Shown here: piece by piece, positions 8,911 to 16,554 of the stretch
Layout of the letters: each line of letters begins with the position of its first letter
Position numbering within the stretch: the stretch's first letter is position 1
Assembly: GCA_964651435.1 (NCBI GenBank)
Contig: CAZYVU010000010.1
Span: 18,609-82,608, forward strand
Reading direction: 5' to 3'
DNA: 64,000 bases
DNA from: CAZYVU01 sp964651435
GTDB taxonomy: Bacteria > Desulfobacterota > Syntrophorhabdia > Syntrophorhabdales > CAYQXL01
Notes under the pieces: generated by a model
What the model was told of the DNA's origin: nothing
The model's input: only the letters and a program-made list of their open reading frames with translations
The model's database searches: none
Made by a program: the position numbers and the translations under genes

Positions 8911-9576
8911 CTACGATTCGCGTAACGGCCGAAGCACTCCGTCTTGGAGGCTGTATTGGTTGCCGCAGGCGCGGCACCTTACCTCTCCTCCGGCCATGGC
9001 AGGCGCCCGGTAGTCGTCTGCCGGCAACGCCCCGGCCACACCGGACGGGGTAAACCCGATCTCAAGCGTCGTGCCGCACTTACAGACCCAGCCCTTCTGT
9101 ACGGCGGGCACGCCGGCCACAAGGGCATAGTCGGGCACGCCGGCCGTAACGACGGCGCCGGCCGCCACCATTGCGTAACACCCGATGGTGTTTCCGCACA
9201 GTATGGTGGCGTTGGCCCCGATGGTGGCGCCTTGCCTCACCAGGGTTTTCCTGAACTCATGCTTCCTTTCGATGAATGCCCTGGGGTTGTAAACGTTTGT
9301 GAAAACACACGAGGGGCCACAGAAGACCTCGTCCTCCAGGGTGACGCCCGTGAAGACGGACACGTTGTTCTGGATCTTGCAACGGTCGCCGACAGAGACG
9401 TCGGGACCGATGGAGACGTTCTGCCCGATGGTGCAACCTTCGCCGATAACGGAGTTGCGGAGAATGTGGGAAAAGTGCCATATCTTCGTGCCCCGGCCGA
9501 TCTTGACGCCGTCATCGACGCTGGCGCTTTCGTGAACGAACATTTGCGGTTCCGATCCGTTTTGTGGGGAGGTCAT
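8911..9576 (-). CDS. wbpD: WbpD-like sugar N-acetyltransferase (left-handed beta-helix)
   Basis: This 221-residue protein is built of hexapeptide repeats (for example VIGEGCTIGQNVSIGPDVSVG), the left-handed beta-helix fold. It contains FTNVYNPRAFIERKHEF and AAGAVVTAGVPDYALVAGVPA, typical of WbpD/WlbB, which acetylates the 3-amino group of the WbpE product using acetyl-CoA. A C-terminal four-Cys pair (CKCG and CRACG) looks like a zinc ribbon, an extension seen in longer family members. It overlaps the preceding deacetylase by ATGA. Confidence 0.88.
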   Translation of the reverse strand: MTSPQNGSEPQMFVHESASVDDGVKIGRGTKIWHFSHILRNSVIGEGCTIGQNVSIGPDVSVGDRCKIQNNVSVFTGVTLEDEVFCGPSCVFTNVYNPRAFIERKHEFRKTLVRQGATIGANATILCGNTIGCYAMVAAGAVVTAGVPDYALVAGVPAVQKGWVCKCGTTLEIGFTPSGVAGALPADDYRAPAMAGGEVRCRACGNQYSLQDGVLRPLRES

Positions 9577-10337
9577 TCGCCCTCGATAATCAGCCGTCCG
9601 TCCCTGCGGGACACAAAGGCGAGGTTTCCGCAGAGGTAGTCCTCTGCCGCCTCACCTTCTGCGGCGAGGTAGGCCCGGAGCACCTCCGACCGCGTTGCCG
9701 GTCTTGTGGTCCACCAGATGGGATGGATGACAAGCTGGAGAGGCTGCCCCTCAAAGGATGGGACCTCCGAGCAGACACAGCCCGTCCTCCAGACCCTTCG
9801 CGAATCCGTTCTGGTGACAAAGACGCCGGACTGGCTCATGGCGTGAGCGTCCGGGGGAAGGTGCGCCGGCAACCGGCCCTCCGGTAACCCATCAAGCATC
9901 CCGTGGGTAAGGGGGCGGTGCCAGCTAAAGGAGTCGAGGGTGCCAAGCTCCAGGCGGGCCAGGGAGAAGAGCGAAAGCAGGGCCTCGCCGGCATCGGGCC
10001 GACCGTCGCCGTCGCCGAAAAGGGCCTTTGCGTCCACATGCAGCCCGACGTGGTGCCCCAGAGACCTCAGCTCTTCGATGATTGCCCGTGAACCGCCCGT
10101 GGCCGGATTGTAGGCATCGGACGTAACCATAACGTGGTATACGGCCGAGATACCCATCTCGGCCTCAATGCGGGCCATACGCAGGGCTTCTCGCAGGCTC
10201 AGATCCACATCGTGACGCATGACGATCCTATGGGGCCGGCCCGCCTCGGGCGACGAAAAGCAGGTGAACCGGTATCCCGCAGACAGGAAGGCCCGGACAA
10301 TCTCTTTGTAATGCTCCTCGGTAAACGCACAGGTCAT
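9573..10337 (-). CDS. polysaccharide deacetylase-like protein
   Basis: The product is 254 residues, with the NodB motif-1 pattern RIVMRHDVDLSLREAL near residue 36, HHVGLHVDAKALF near 95 and SWHRPL near 140. The His and Asp residues expected for metal binding in this fold are visible. There is no signal peptide. It is coupled at both ends by ATGA overlaps (10334-10337 and 9573-9576), so it is made in step with the LpxD-like and WbpD-like acyltransferases. It probably deacetylates a nucleotide- or lipid-linked sugar; the substrate is not determinable. Confidence 0.75.
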   Translation of the reverse strand: MTCAFTEEHYKEIVRAFLSAGYRFTCFSSPEAGRPHRIVMRHDVDLSLREALRMARIEAEMGISAVYHVMVTSDAYNPATGGSRAIIEELRSLGHHVGLHVDAKALFGDGDGRPDAGEALLSLFSLARLELGTLDSFSWHRPLTHGMLDGLPEGRLPAHLPPDAHAMSQSGVFVTRTDSRRVWRTGCVCSEVPSFEGQPLQLVIHPIWWTTRPATRSEVLRAYLAAEGEAAEDYLCGNLAFVSRRDGRLIIEGE

Positions 10338-11320
10338 TTGACTATCTTTTCATCCTCGTCGCCGCGTTCGGGGTAGCGCTTCCGGAGCCTCCTCGCGGGC
10401 ACCCCTGCCACGATCTCGTTTTCCCCCACGGACCGCGTGACGATCGATCCGAGGCCGGTCATCGACCGGTCACCGAAGGTGATGCCGTTCATGAGCGTCG
10501 TCGAAGGGGCAAGCCAGGCCGAAGCTCCGACGACGCTGCTACCGCCGAGCACATCGCTTCCCGTAACCAGGGCCCCCCGCCCGATCAGCACGTTGTGTCC
10601 CACGTTGACCAGGTGGCCGATCTTGACGTGATCCTCGATGATCGTATCGTTCAGGGAGCCCCTGCAGACGCAGGCGTTGGAAAGGATCTCCACGTCCTCT
10701 CCGATGCGCACCAGGCCGAAGTGGACGAACTTCACCGCCTCGCCCGTGGCCTCGTCGAGCTCGTATCCGAAACTGTCCAGGCCGATGGTGCAGTTGGCAC
10801 CGATGACGCAGTTGGGGCCGATTCTGGCATGGTCGATGACCGTGTTGGGGCCGATGACGCAGTTAGGGCCGATCTGCGTGTCGGGGCCGATGACCACCCC
10901 CGGCCCGAGACGGACCCCGGCCGCTATCGTGGCGCTTCGGCTGATGCGCTGTCTCTGCCTGGCCACCGGCTCGTCGGACCGGAACGGCAGCAGAAGGAGC
11001 GCCATGACAAACCGCGGCTTCGCGGTGATGATCAGCACGCGGCCGGTGGAAAAGTCGTCCGGCAGGAGGCGGGCAAGGACGGGCGGGAGAACGATGAAGC
11101 AGGATTGTGAGGCCAGCAGCGCCTTGAGCCTCGCCGGTCCATCGTCCTTGCAGAAGACCAGGTCCGTCTCGGCGGCAAGCTCCAGAGACCTGCCGCCCGA
11201 AATGGCCAGCTCGCGCCTCAGCCCTCTCCTGTCCCGGATCTCAGCGATGAGCTCGCGCCACCGGGGCCGGATGGTCTCCAGAAGATCATCGAGGAAGAGG
11301 TTTTTGGGCTTCCTATTCAT
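10334..11320 (-). CDS. LpxD-like hexapeptide-repeat acyltransferase
   Basis: The 328-residue protein has an N-terminal alpha/beta part (about 1-110), like the uridine-binding domain of LpxD. A long left-handed beta-helix follows (VVIGPDTQIGPNCVIGPNTV and onwards). LGLDSFGYE-like text (IGLDSFGYELDEATGEA) and HFGLVRIGEDVEI resemble the LpxD catalytic region; the next-turn motif KIGHLVNVGHNVLIG also fits. LpxD transfers an acyl chain from ACP to a UDP-aminosugar, so here it may N-acylate the 3-amino sugar or a related one. The gene lies 33 bases after wbpB. It is not clearly the housekeeping lpxD, because no lipid A genes are adjacent. Confidence 0.8.
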   Translation of the reverse strand: MNRKPKNLFLDDLLETIRPRWRELIAEIRDRRGLRRELAISGGRSLELAAETDLVFCKDDGPARLKALLASQSCFIVLPPVLARLLPDDFSTGRVLIITAKPRFVMALLLLPFRSDEPVARQRQRISRSATIAAGVRLGPGVVIGPDTQIGPNCVIGPNTVIDHARIGPNCVIGANCTIGLDSFGYELDEATGEAVKFVHFGLVRIGEDVEILSNACVCRGSLNDTIIEDHVKIGHLVNVGHNVLIGRGALVTGSDVLGGSSVVGASAWLAPSTTLMNGITFGDRSMTGLGSIVTRSVGENEIVAGVPARRLRKRYPERGDEDEKIVK

Positions 11321-11353
11321 AACTCTAAGTCTCCGGAAGCAATGCGGGAGTCG

Positions 11354-12310
11354 CTACGGCGAATCCTTTACGAGGGGGTGATAGTCGCCTTTGAGCCCCA
11401 CGGGTACGGCATGGCGGATTGCATAGACGATGTCGATCGACGGCCTCACGTCGTCGAGGCCGAAGCCGCTGCCCGAGAGGATCTCCTCGTAGCTGGCGGT
11501 GTGCAGGTCGAACATGCCCTCGGAAAAATCTATTCTGGTATCGTCAACGACCATGTATCGCAGCGATTTGGGGAGCGGGCAATCCGGGGTTTGGGGAAGG
11601 TCCCGCCCGTCGATGGAGAGAAACCATCGCACCCGGGCCCTTTTGAACTCCAGGTATCCGGCGGCGCGGGACGGCTCCGACAGGTGAACCTTCAGGTCTT
11701 CGAAGGGTCCGAAAATCCACTGAAGCGCATCGAAAAAGTGGATACCGATGTTGGTGGGCAGGCCGCCCGACTTGGGCGTCTCGCCCTTCCACGAGTAGAG
11801 GTACCAGCGCCCTCTCGGCGTAATGTAGGTCAGGTCGATGTCGGCCTTGCGATCGCTGGGCCGCCTAAGCACCTCGCTCTTCAGGGCAACGACGGACGGG
11901 TGGAGGCGAAGCTGCAGAATGGCGTTCACACGCCGGCCCGTTTCCGCCTCCAATTCCTTGAGGGCATCGACATTCCAGGGGTTGAGCACAAGCGGCTTTT
12001 CGCAGACGGCATCGGCTCCCACCCTCAGGGCGAAGCGAATATGGGCATCGTGAAGGTAGTTGGGAGACGTGATGCTGACGTAGTGAATCCGGCGGTCCTC
12101 TCCCATTCTCTTCAGCTTCTCGACGTGCCTGTCGAACCGTTCGAATTCAACGAAAAAAGAGGCATCGGGAAAGTAGCTGTCCATGACGCCCACGGCATCG
12201 TGCGGGTCCATGGCCGCAACGAGCCTGTTGCCCGTCTCCTTGATCGCTTTCATGTGCCTGGGTGCGATGTATCCTGCCGCTCCAAGAAGTGCAAAGTTTT
12301 TCATTGTCAT
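11354..12310 (-). CDS. wbpB: WbpB/WlbA-like UDP-N-acetylglucosaminuronate 3-dehydrogenase
   Basis: The 318-residue Gfo/Idh/MocA-type oxidoreductase begins MTMKNFALLGAAGYIAPRHM (Rossmann GxxGxI-like loop). It contains the catalytic CEKPLVLN and the family-specific stretch WKGETPKSGGLPTNIGIHFF, which in WlbA carries the active-site Lys and His. WbpB oxidises UDP-GlcNAcA at C3 with NAD+, giving the substrate of WbpE. The ATG overlaps the polymerase stop by ATGA. With wbpD and wbpE this indicates a 2,3-diacetamido-2,3-dideoxy-uronic acid in the glycan. Confidence 0.88.
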   Translation of the reverse strand: MTMKNFALLGAAGYIAPRHMKAIKETGNRLVAAMDPHDAVGVMDSYFPDASFFVEFERFDRHVEKLKRMGEDRRIHYVSITSPNYLHDAHIRFALRVGADAVCEKPLVLNPWNVDALKELEAETGRRVNAILQLRLHPSVVALKSEVLRRPSDRKADIDLTYITPRGRWYLYSWKGETPKSGGLPTNIGIHFFDALQWIFGPFEDLKVHLSEPSRAAGYLEFKRARVRWFLSIDGRDLPQTPDCPLPKSLRYMVVDDTRIDFSEGMFDLHTASYEEILSGSGFGLDDVRPSIDIVYAIRHAVPVGLKGDYHPLVKDSP

Positions 12311-14607
12311 CTTCTCCGGCTCATGCTCCGCAACTGCTCCATGCCCTGGAGTGCGTACTGGTCTTCGGGGGCGTAAACGAGTATACGCTCGAAGGCGCTG
12401 CGCGCCTTGGCAATGTCGCCGAGAGAACCGTAAGCACCGCCCACGATGAGGAGTGCTATTGCGTTATTGGGATCTTCCTTGAGCACATCCTCGGCCTCCT
12501 TTAAAGCCTCGGCGAAACGCCCCTGCTGGCTCAGGATGAGCGCCAGTGTGAGCTTGGCCGTCTCCCACTCTTCTTCTCGGTCTCCACGGGCCTCCAGGGC
12601 ATGGACGCGGGCGCGATAGGTCCGCTCGGAAGCGGCAAACCCGCCCGCCGCTTCGAGAATCTCCGCCTCCAAAAGATAATGCGAGAAGTCGCCCGGCCGC
12701 ATCTCCTTGGCCCGGCGGGCGGAGGAGAGCGCTTGGTCAAGCTTGTTCTGCTGCTTGTAATAAACGGCCAGCACCATGTGGACCGTGTCGTTGTTCGGAT
12801 CCATCGCCAGGACTTGCCGAACGGCCTCTTCGGCATCGGCGTCCGGTTCGGAGGCCCTTCCGTGGGCGAGCTCGGCAGATTCCAGGTTTATCTGATGGAG
12901 CAGCACGTAGGCGTCAAAGGGGTTTGCCCGTTCGGCCTCGTCGAGCACCGTTGCGGCCGCCTCGTGGGCCTTGAGGTCGCCCGTCTCGGCAAACCGGGCC
13001 GAATAGATCTGCCCGGCCACGTCGTAATAGTGGTAATCGCTGCCGGCCAGCTCGAGGCCGGACTGTATGTTCGACTCGATCCGGGGCCACTGCCTCTTCA
13101 CGTCCATGGACAGGCTCTGCCAGAATAGGCGGTCGACGACCATCGTTCGCGCCGTGTCTGCACATAAGAGGACCAGAAATATGATGGTGATGGACGCCCC
13201 GGCGAGGGCAGCACGCCTTGTCGACGGATGGGGCTGAGCGGCAGGCTTGGGGACCTCAAAAGGTACCGCTGCGGCGACGGCAAGGCCGAGAATGGCCCAG
13301 AAATATGCCGCATGGGAGATCTCCGGCCATCCCGTGAGGTCCTCTGCCAGGTAGCTCACAATGGCGGCCAGAAAGGCGGCCTTTAGGAGAGGAGGCGCGC
13401 CTGCGTTGTTAGGAGAGGGCCTGCGGAGGAGCAGAGAGAGCACGGCAGCGATGAGCAATAGGTAAAGGAGGAGGCCGGGGATACCGCTTTCGACGGCCAC
13501 CTGGAGATACATGTTATGCACTTTCGTGGGGGTCATATCCTTGGTCTGAGCCAGTCGGCCCTCGGCCTCAAGACGATACCGCGGGTAGGTGAGCCGGAAA
13601 CCGTCGAATCCCACACCAAACCAGGGATAGTCCCTTATGCTCAGCGCTGCGCCCCTGTACCAGTAGCCCCTGTCTGTCGTGGCCAGCTCGTCCTTCAGGG
13701 AAATGATGGCCCGGAAGCGCTCGCCGACCTGGACGACGCTTCTCCAGTTGGTCGCCAGGATGACCGACAGCCCCAGGAGGAACAGTGCGGCGACGATGAG
13801 CGCCTTTTTGCGATCCATACCTTTTTGGAGCAGCAACGCGCCGACCATGATCACGGCCGACAAGAGGCTGCCGACGAGCGGCGCCCTGCTCAGGGTCGCC
13901 ACAACGGCCGAAAGCAGAATGAATGCCGCAACCGCCCACAGAATGCGCTCAAAGGGCCTGGCGGCGGAGATGGCAAAGAACAGCGCAAAGGGAAAGCACA
14001 GGGAGAGCAACGTCGCCGTTACCGTCGGATTGCCGATCGTCGACCCTCCGTTCCTGACAACACCCCTCCACGCCATGAAATCCATGCCGTAGCACTGGGC
14101 GATGGCATAGAGGGCTACCGGAATAAAGGTGCAGACCAGGATCCCCAGAATCCTCTTCAGCTTTCCCTCGTCGATGGGGAGGGTCGAGCAGGTCACAAAG
14201 AGGATGAGATAGTTTATGTGCGTCCAAAGGCCCTTGTACCCGTCGTGCACGCCGGAGAGCGCCGTGGGCTTGTGGAGGGCAAAAAAGGTGCTGAACACCC
14301 ACCAGGCAAAGAGGGCGAACAGCGGGTAGGAGACAACCCTCGGCGGAAACCGGAGCCGGCCCTGCCTCAGCCGGTAGACCCACAGAATGACCAGAAGGAG
14401 CGTCGATATCCTGAGCGCGAAGAGCTTCGCGAGGATGAACTGTGACGCCAAGCCGGTGGAAAAGACGAAGGCGACGGATAGGAAGAGAATGGCAAGGGCT
14501 GCCTCTTCGAGGCCGAAGCCGGTGCCTGTCCGGGCGATAGCGGTACGGCCGGGAGTCGTCGCGGCACGGCCGGGGGCTCGAGCTGCCGGGGCTGATTTCT
14601 TACTCAT
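12307..14607 (-). CDS. O-antigen ligase/polymerase (Wzy_C) with C-terminal TPR
   Basis: The product is 766 residues. Roughly the first 480 are membrane-spanning (about 12 helices). A large periplasmic loop contains YWYRGAALSIRDYPWFGVGF and the diagnostic KVHNMYLQVAVESGIPGLL of the Wzy_C/WaaL family. The C-terminal third is soluble and made of TPR helices (for example AAVLDEAERANPFDAY, LDQALSSARRAKEMRPGD). Such proteins polymerise or ligate polysaccharide units in the periplasm. It is the first gene of the operon. No clear Shine-Dalgarno sequence precedes the ATG, and the leader is long. Confidence 0.87.
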   Translation of the reverse strand: MSKKSAPAARAPGRAATTPGRTAIARTGTGFGLEEAALAILFLSVAFVFSTGLASQFILAKLFALRISTLLLVILWVYRLRQGRLRFPPRVVSYPLFALFAWWVFSTFFALHKPTALSGVHDGYKGLWTHINYLILFVTCSTLPIDEGKLKRILGILVCTFIPVALYAIAQCYGMDFMAWRGVVRNGGSTIGNPTVTATLLSLCFPFALFFAISAARPFERILWAVAAFILLSAVVATLSRAPLVGSLLSAVIMVGALLLQKGMDRKKALIVAALFLLGLSVILATNWRSVVQVGERFRAIISLKDELATTDRGYWYRGAALSIRDYPWFGVGFDGFRLTYPRYRLEAEGRLAQTKDMTPTKVHNMYLQVAVESGIPGLLLYLLLIAAVLSLLLRRPSPNNAGAPPLLKAAFLAAIVSYLAEDLTGWPEISHAAYFWAILGLAVAAAVPFEVPKPAAQPHPSTRRAALAGASITIIFLVLLCADTARTMVVDRLFWQSLSMDVKRQWPRIESNIQSGLELAGSDYHYYDVAGQIYSARFAETGDLKAHEAAATVLDEAERANPFDAYVLLHQINLESAELAHGRASEPDADAEEAVRQVLAMDPNNDTVHMVLAVYYKQQNKLDQALSSARRAKEMRPGDFSHYLLEAEILEAAGGFAASERTYRARVHALEARGDREEEWETAKLTLALILSQQGRFAEALKEAEDVLKEDPNNAIALLIVGGAYGSLGDIAKARSAFERILVYAPEDQYALQGMEQLRSMSRRR

Positions 14608-14656
14608 AGGTTTGAAATAATGTTACGGCAATTAGGTCTTGACAGTGCTTGTTCGA

Positions 14657-14669
14657 GCAGGCTACCGCC
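14657..14669 (-). promoter_or_regulatory. ops/JUMPstart-like element
   Basis: On the minus strand the sequence is GGCGGTAGCCTGC, which fits the ops consensus GGCGGTAGnnT that pauses RNA polymerase and recruits RfaH-type NusG paralogues in enterobacterial polysaccharide operons. It lies in the leader, about 50 bases before the first gene of a long glycan operon, exactly where ops sites are expected. No RfaH gene is in the window. Confidence 0.65.
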
Positions 14670-14833
14670 CTCGATGTCTTAAAACACCCGGTATTGAACA
14701 CGACTTCACAACAGCAAAAAAGGCCTGCGTCATACCCCAAGGGAGTATCGCATCAGCCCCTCATTCCTTCCTGCCCAAAAGGCCAACGATATCCCTCCGG
14801 AACAGGTCCCAGCATGCCAATGTATTATTCGTT

Positions 14834-14863
14834 GTTATATCCCACATGGTTAGTTGCCGTCAA
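14834..14863 (-). promoter_or_regulatory. sigma70-type promoter of polysaccharide operon
   Basis: The -35 TTGACG (14863-14858) and -10 TATAAC (14839-14834) are separated by 18 bases on the minus strand. The predicted start near 14827 gives a leader of about 220 bases containing the ops-like element. Confidence 0.65.
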
Positions 14864-14907
14864 GCTTGAGACCCCTTGATAGACAACGGAAAAGGGGGCA
14901 TGGGGCG

Positions 14908-15855
14908 CTATTTTGCCAACGGCCGGCCCGAGGGCTGCGAACCGTCCGACACGATCTTTCGGGGGGTGGCCCCGGGAAAGAGGTCGAGGTACCAGAGATC
15001 GGATGTGGCCCTCGAATCGGCACCAGGCCTTTCGAAAATGATGGCCCTGCCGTGGCTCACGAAGGTGGGGTTCGACCCCTCGGTGATTCTGCGCTTTGTG
15101 CCCTTCTGAACGTTGACCAGATAGATTGTGCCCCGGGAGGATTCATAGTTGCCCGGACCGTAGCAGAGGATTGCGCTCCCATCCCGATCAAAACGAGGGC
15201 GCCAATAGGGGGTGCTATCGGTGCCTTGGGGGAAATGAAAAACAGGCTTTCCGCCCGACTCTATGACCTCCAACCCTCCGGACAGGTCATTCGTGTGCTC
15301 GCTGTATGCCACCTGCCTGCCGTCAGGCGAAAAGGAAGGCCAGGCATATACGCGGCCCGTGTCTATCAACACGTCGGAGCTGCCCGCAAAAACGGACGAT
15401 GTGAGGCTCAGCAAATCGATGACGATAAGGGCCACATTGGCAAATGAAATGGAGTCGTCGCCGATCCAATATGTTTTCATGTTGGAAACGCCCGCAAAGA
15501 TGAGACTCGTACCGTCGGGTGAAAAGGCGGGGTGGGCCCCTCCCCGTATGCCGCGCAGCGAAAATCGCTTGGCGGGGCCGCCTCTTGCGGGAACGAGATA
15601 GATGCTTCCGAGATCCGGCGATTCGTCGGTGCCGGTAATATAGGCCACCCACTTTCCGTCGGGCGAAATGGCGGGGTGGGTATCCTGCCCCGAAAAGGTC
15701 AATTGCTTCTCCCAGCTCCCCTTCGCATTGGCGACCCATATGTTGCCCCGGCGGACAAAAGCGATAGCAGCCTCTTCGGCCGCCGCGGGGATGGTCAAAA
15801 GGAGGGACGCGAAAATAACAAAGAATACCAACAAGCGGACTGGGGCACGACTCAT
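14908..15855 (-). CDS. exported TolB-like beta-propeller protein
   Basis: The product is about 315 residues and starts MSRAPVRLLVFFVIFASLLL. I chose this start because GAGG lies five bases upstream and the signal peptide (cleavage near PAAAEEA) then sits at the N-terminus; the frame extends further upstream without support. The mature protein has repeated PD40/WD40-like blades, such as HPAISPDGKWVAYITG, HPAFSPDGTSLIFAG and WPSFSPDGRQVAYSEH. TolB-type propellers act as periplasmic interaction scaffolds. No Pal or Tol genes are adjacent, so this is a stand-alone relative rather than TolB itself. Confidence 0.8.
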   Translation of the reverse strand: MSRAPVRLLVFFVIFASLLLTIPAAAEEAAIAFVRRGNIWVANAKGSWEKQLTFSGQDTHPAISPDGKWVAYITGTDESPDLGSIYLVPARGGPAKRFSLRGIRGGAHPAFSPDGTSLIFAGVSNMKTYWIGDDSISFANVALIVIDLLSLTSSVFAGSSDVLIDTGRVYAWPSFSPDGRQVAYSEHTNDLSGGLEVIESGGKPVFHFPQGTDSTPYWRPRFDRDGSAILCYGPGNYESSRGTIYLVNVQKGTKRRITEGSNPTFVSHGRAIIFERPGADSRATSDLWYLDLFPGATPRKIVSDGSQPSGRPLAK

Positions 15856-15934
15856 AGGTACCTCATTATACCACGGAGCGGACCGGGAAAGTCCATGCAT
15901 ACCTCGCCTATCTCCGGAGCTGTCCCTATATTCT

Positions 15935-15963
15935 TTGACAATCGGTTTTGCACCTGGTACCAT
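15935..15963 (+). promoter_or_regulatory. sigma70-type promoter before TPR lipoprotein
   Basis: TTGACA (15935-15940), a 17-base spacer and TACCAT (15958-15963). The predicted start near 15970 coincides with the ATG of the lipoprotein gene, which would make the transcript leaderless or nearly so. Confidence 0.5.
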
Positions 15964-15969
15964 GCTTGT

Positions 15970-16485
15970 ATGTTACGGGTTACAGCGCTTATGGCGGTTC
16001 TGGTGGGGACCCTTTTCCTCCCCGGTTGCTTCAACTACGTCTACGACATGAACCGGGAGGCCGACGAGGCCATCACCGCCGGCAATTACGGCCAAGCCCT
16101 CGGGGCCTACGACCGGGCCATCAACCTAAACCCCAGGGATGCCGAAGCCTATATGGGGCGAGGCTACGTGCACCAGCGTCTGGGCAACTATCATGGGGCG
16201 ATTGCGGACTTCTCGCGCGCTATCGAACTCATGCCGAACAACGCCACGCCCTTCTTCCTGCGGGGTATGGCCTACAGCATGAGCGGCGACAACGAGCGGG
16301 CCGTGAAGGATTACTGGCAGTCCATAGCCCGCGACCCCGGCAACAGCGACGTCTACTTCAACCTTGCCGAGTCTTACAATGCCCTCGGCGACAGGGGTAA
16401 AGCGCTTGAAAACTATCGCAAAGCGGCCAAGCTCGGCAACGCCGACGCCCAAAACGCATTGAAGCAGCAAGGGTTCGGCTGGTAA
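15970..16485 (+). CDS. TPR-repeat lipoprotein
   Basis: The 171-residue protein starts MLRVTALMAVLVGTLFLPGC, a lipoprotein signal with lipobox LPGC (Cys20). The mature part has about four TPR units (GNYGQALGAYDRAINLNPRD, GNYHGAIADFSRAIELMPNN, DNERAVKDYWQSIARDPGN, GDRGKALENYRKAAKLGN). It is probably anchored in the outer membrane and acts as a protein-interaction adaptor. Longer in-frame starts upstream were rejected because only this one places a signal peptide at the N-terminus. There is no good Shine-Dalgarno sequence. Confidence 0.8.
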   Translation: MLRVTALMAVLVGTLFLPGCFNYVYDMNREADEAITAGNYGQALGAYDRAINLNPRDAEAYMGRGYVHQRLGNYHGAIADFSRAIELMPNNATPFFLRGMAYSMSGDNERAVKDYWQSIARDPGNSDVYFNLAESYNALGDRGKALENYRKAAKLGNADAQNALKQQGFGW

Positions 16486-16525
16486 GATACCCGTCGTTCC
16501 AGGTGCAACCCGGGCAAACTCCCAG

Positions 16526-16553
16526 CAAATTGACAATTGAAGATGTGACCCCG
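16526..16553 (+). repeat. 28-nt dispersed repeat, copy 2
   Basis: Identical over 28 bases, in inverted orientation, to 4544-4571. It lies between the convergent ends of the TPR lipoprotein and molybdenum-hydroxylase genes, two bases from the latter's stop. Confidence 0.75.
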
Positions 16554-16554
16554 G

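Larger units (their letters stand above)
14608..14907. other. intergenic leader region
   Basis: About 300 bases without a gene between the TolB-like stop and the polymerase start. It holds the operon promoter and the ops-like element on the minus strand. Short frames here have no ribosome binding site or recognisable product. Confidence 0.6.
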
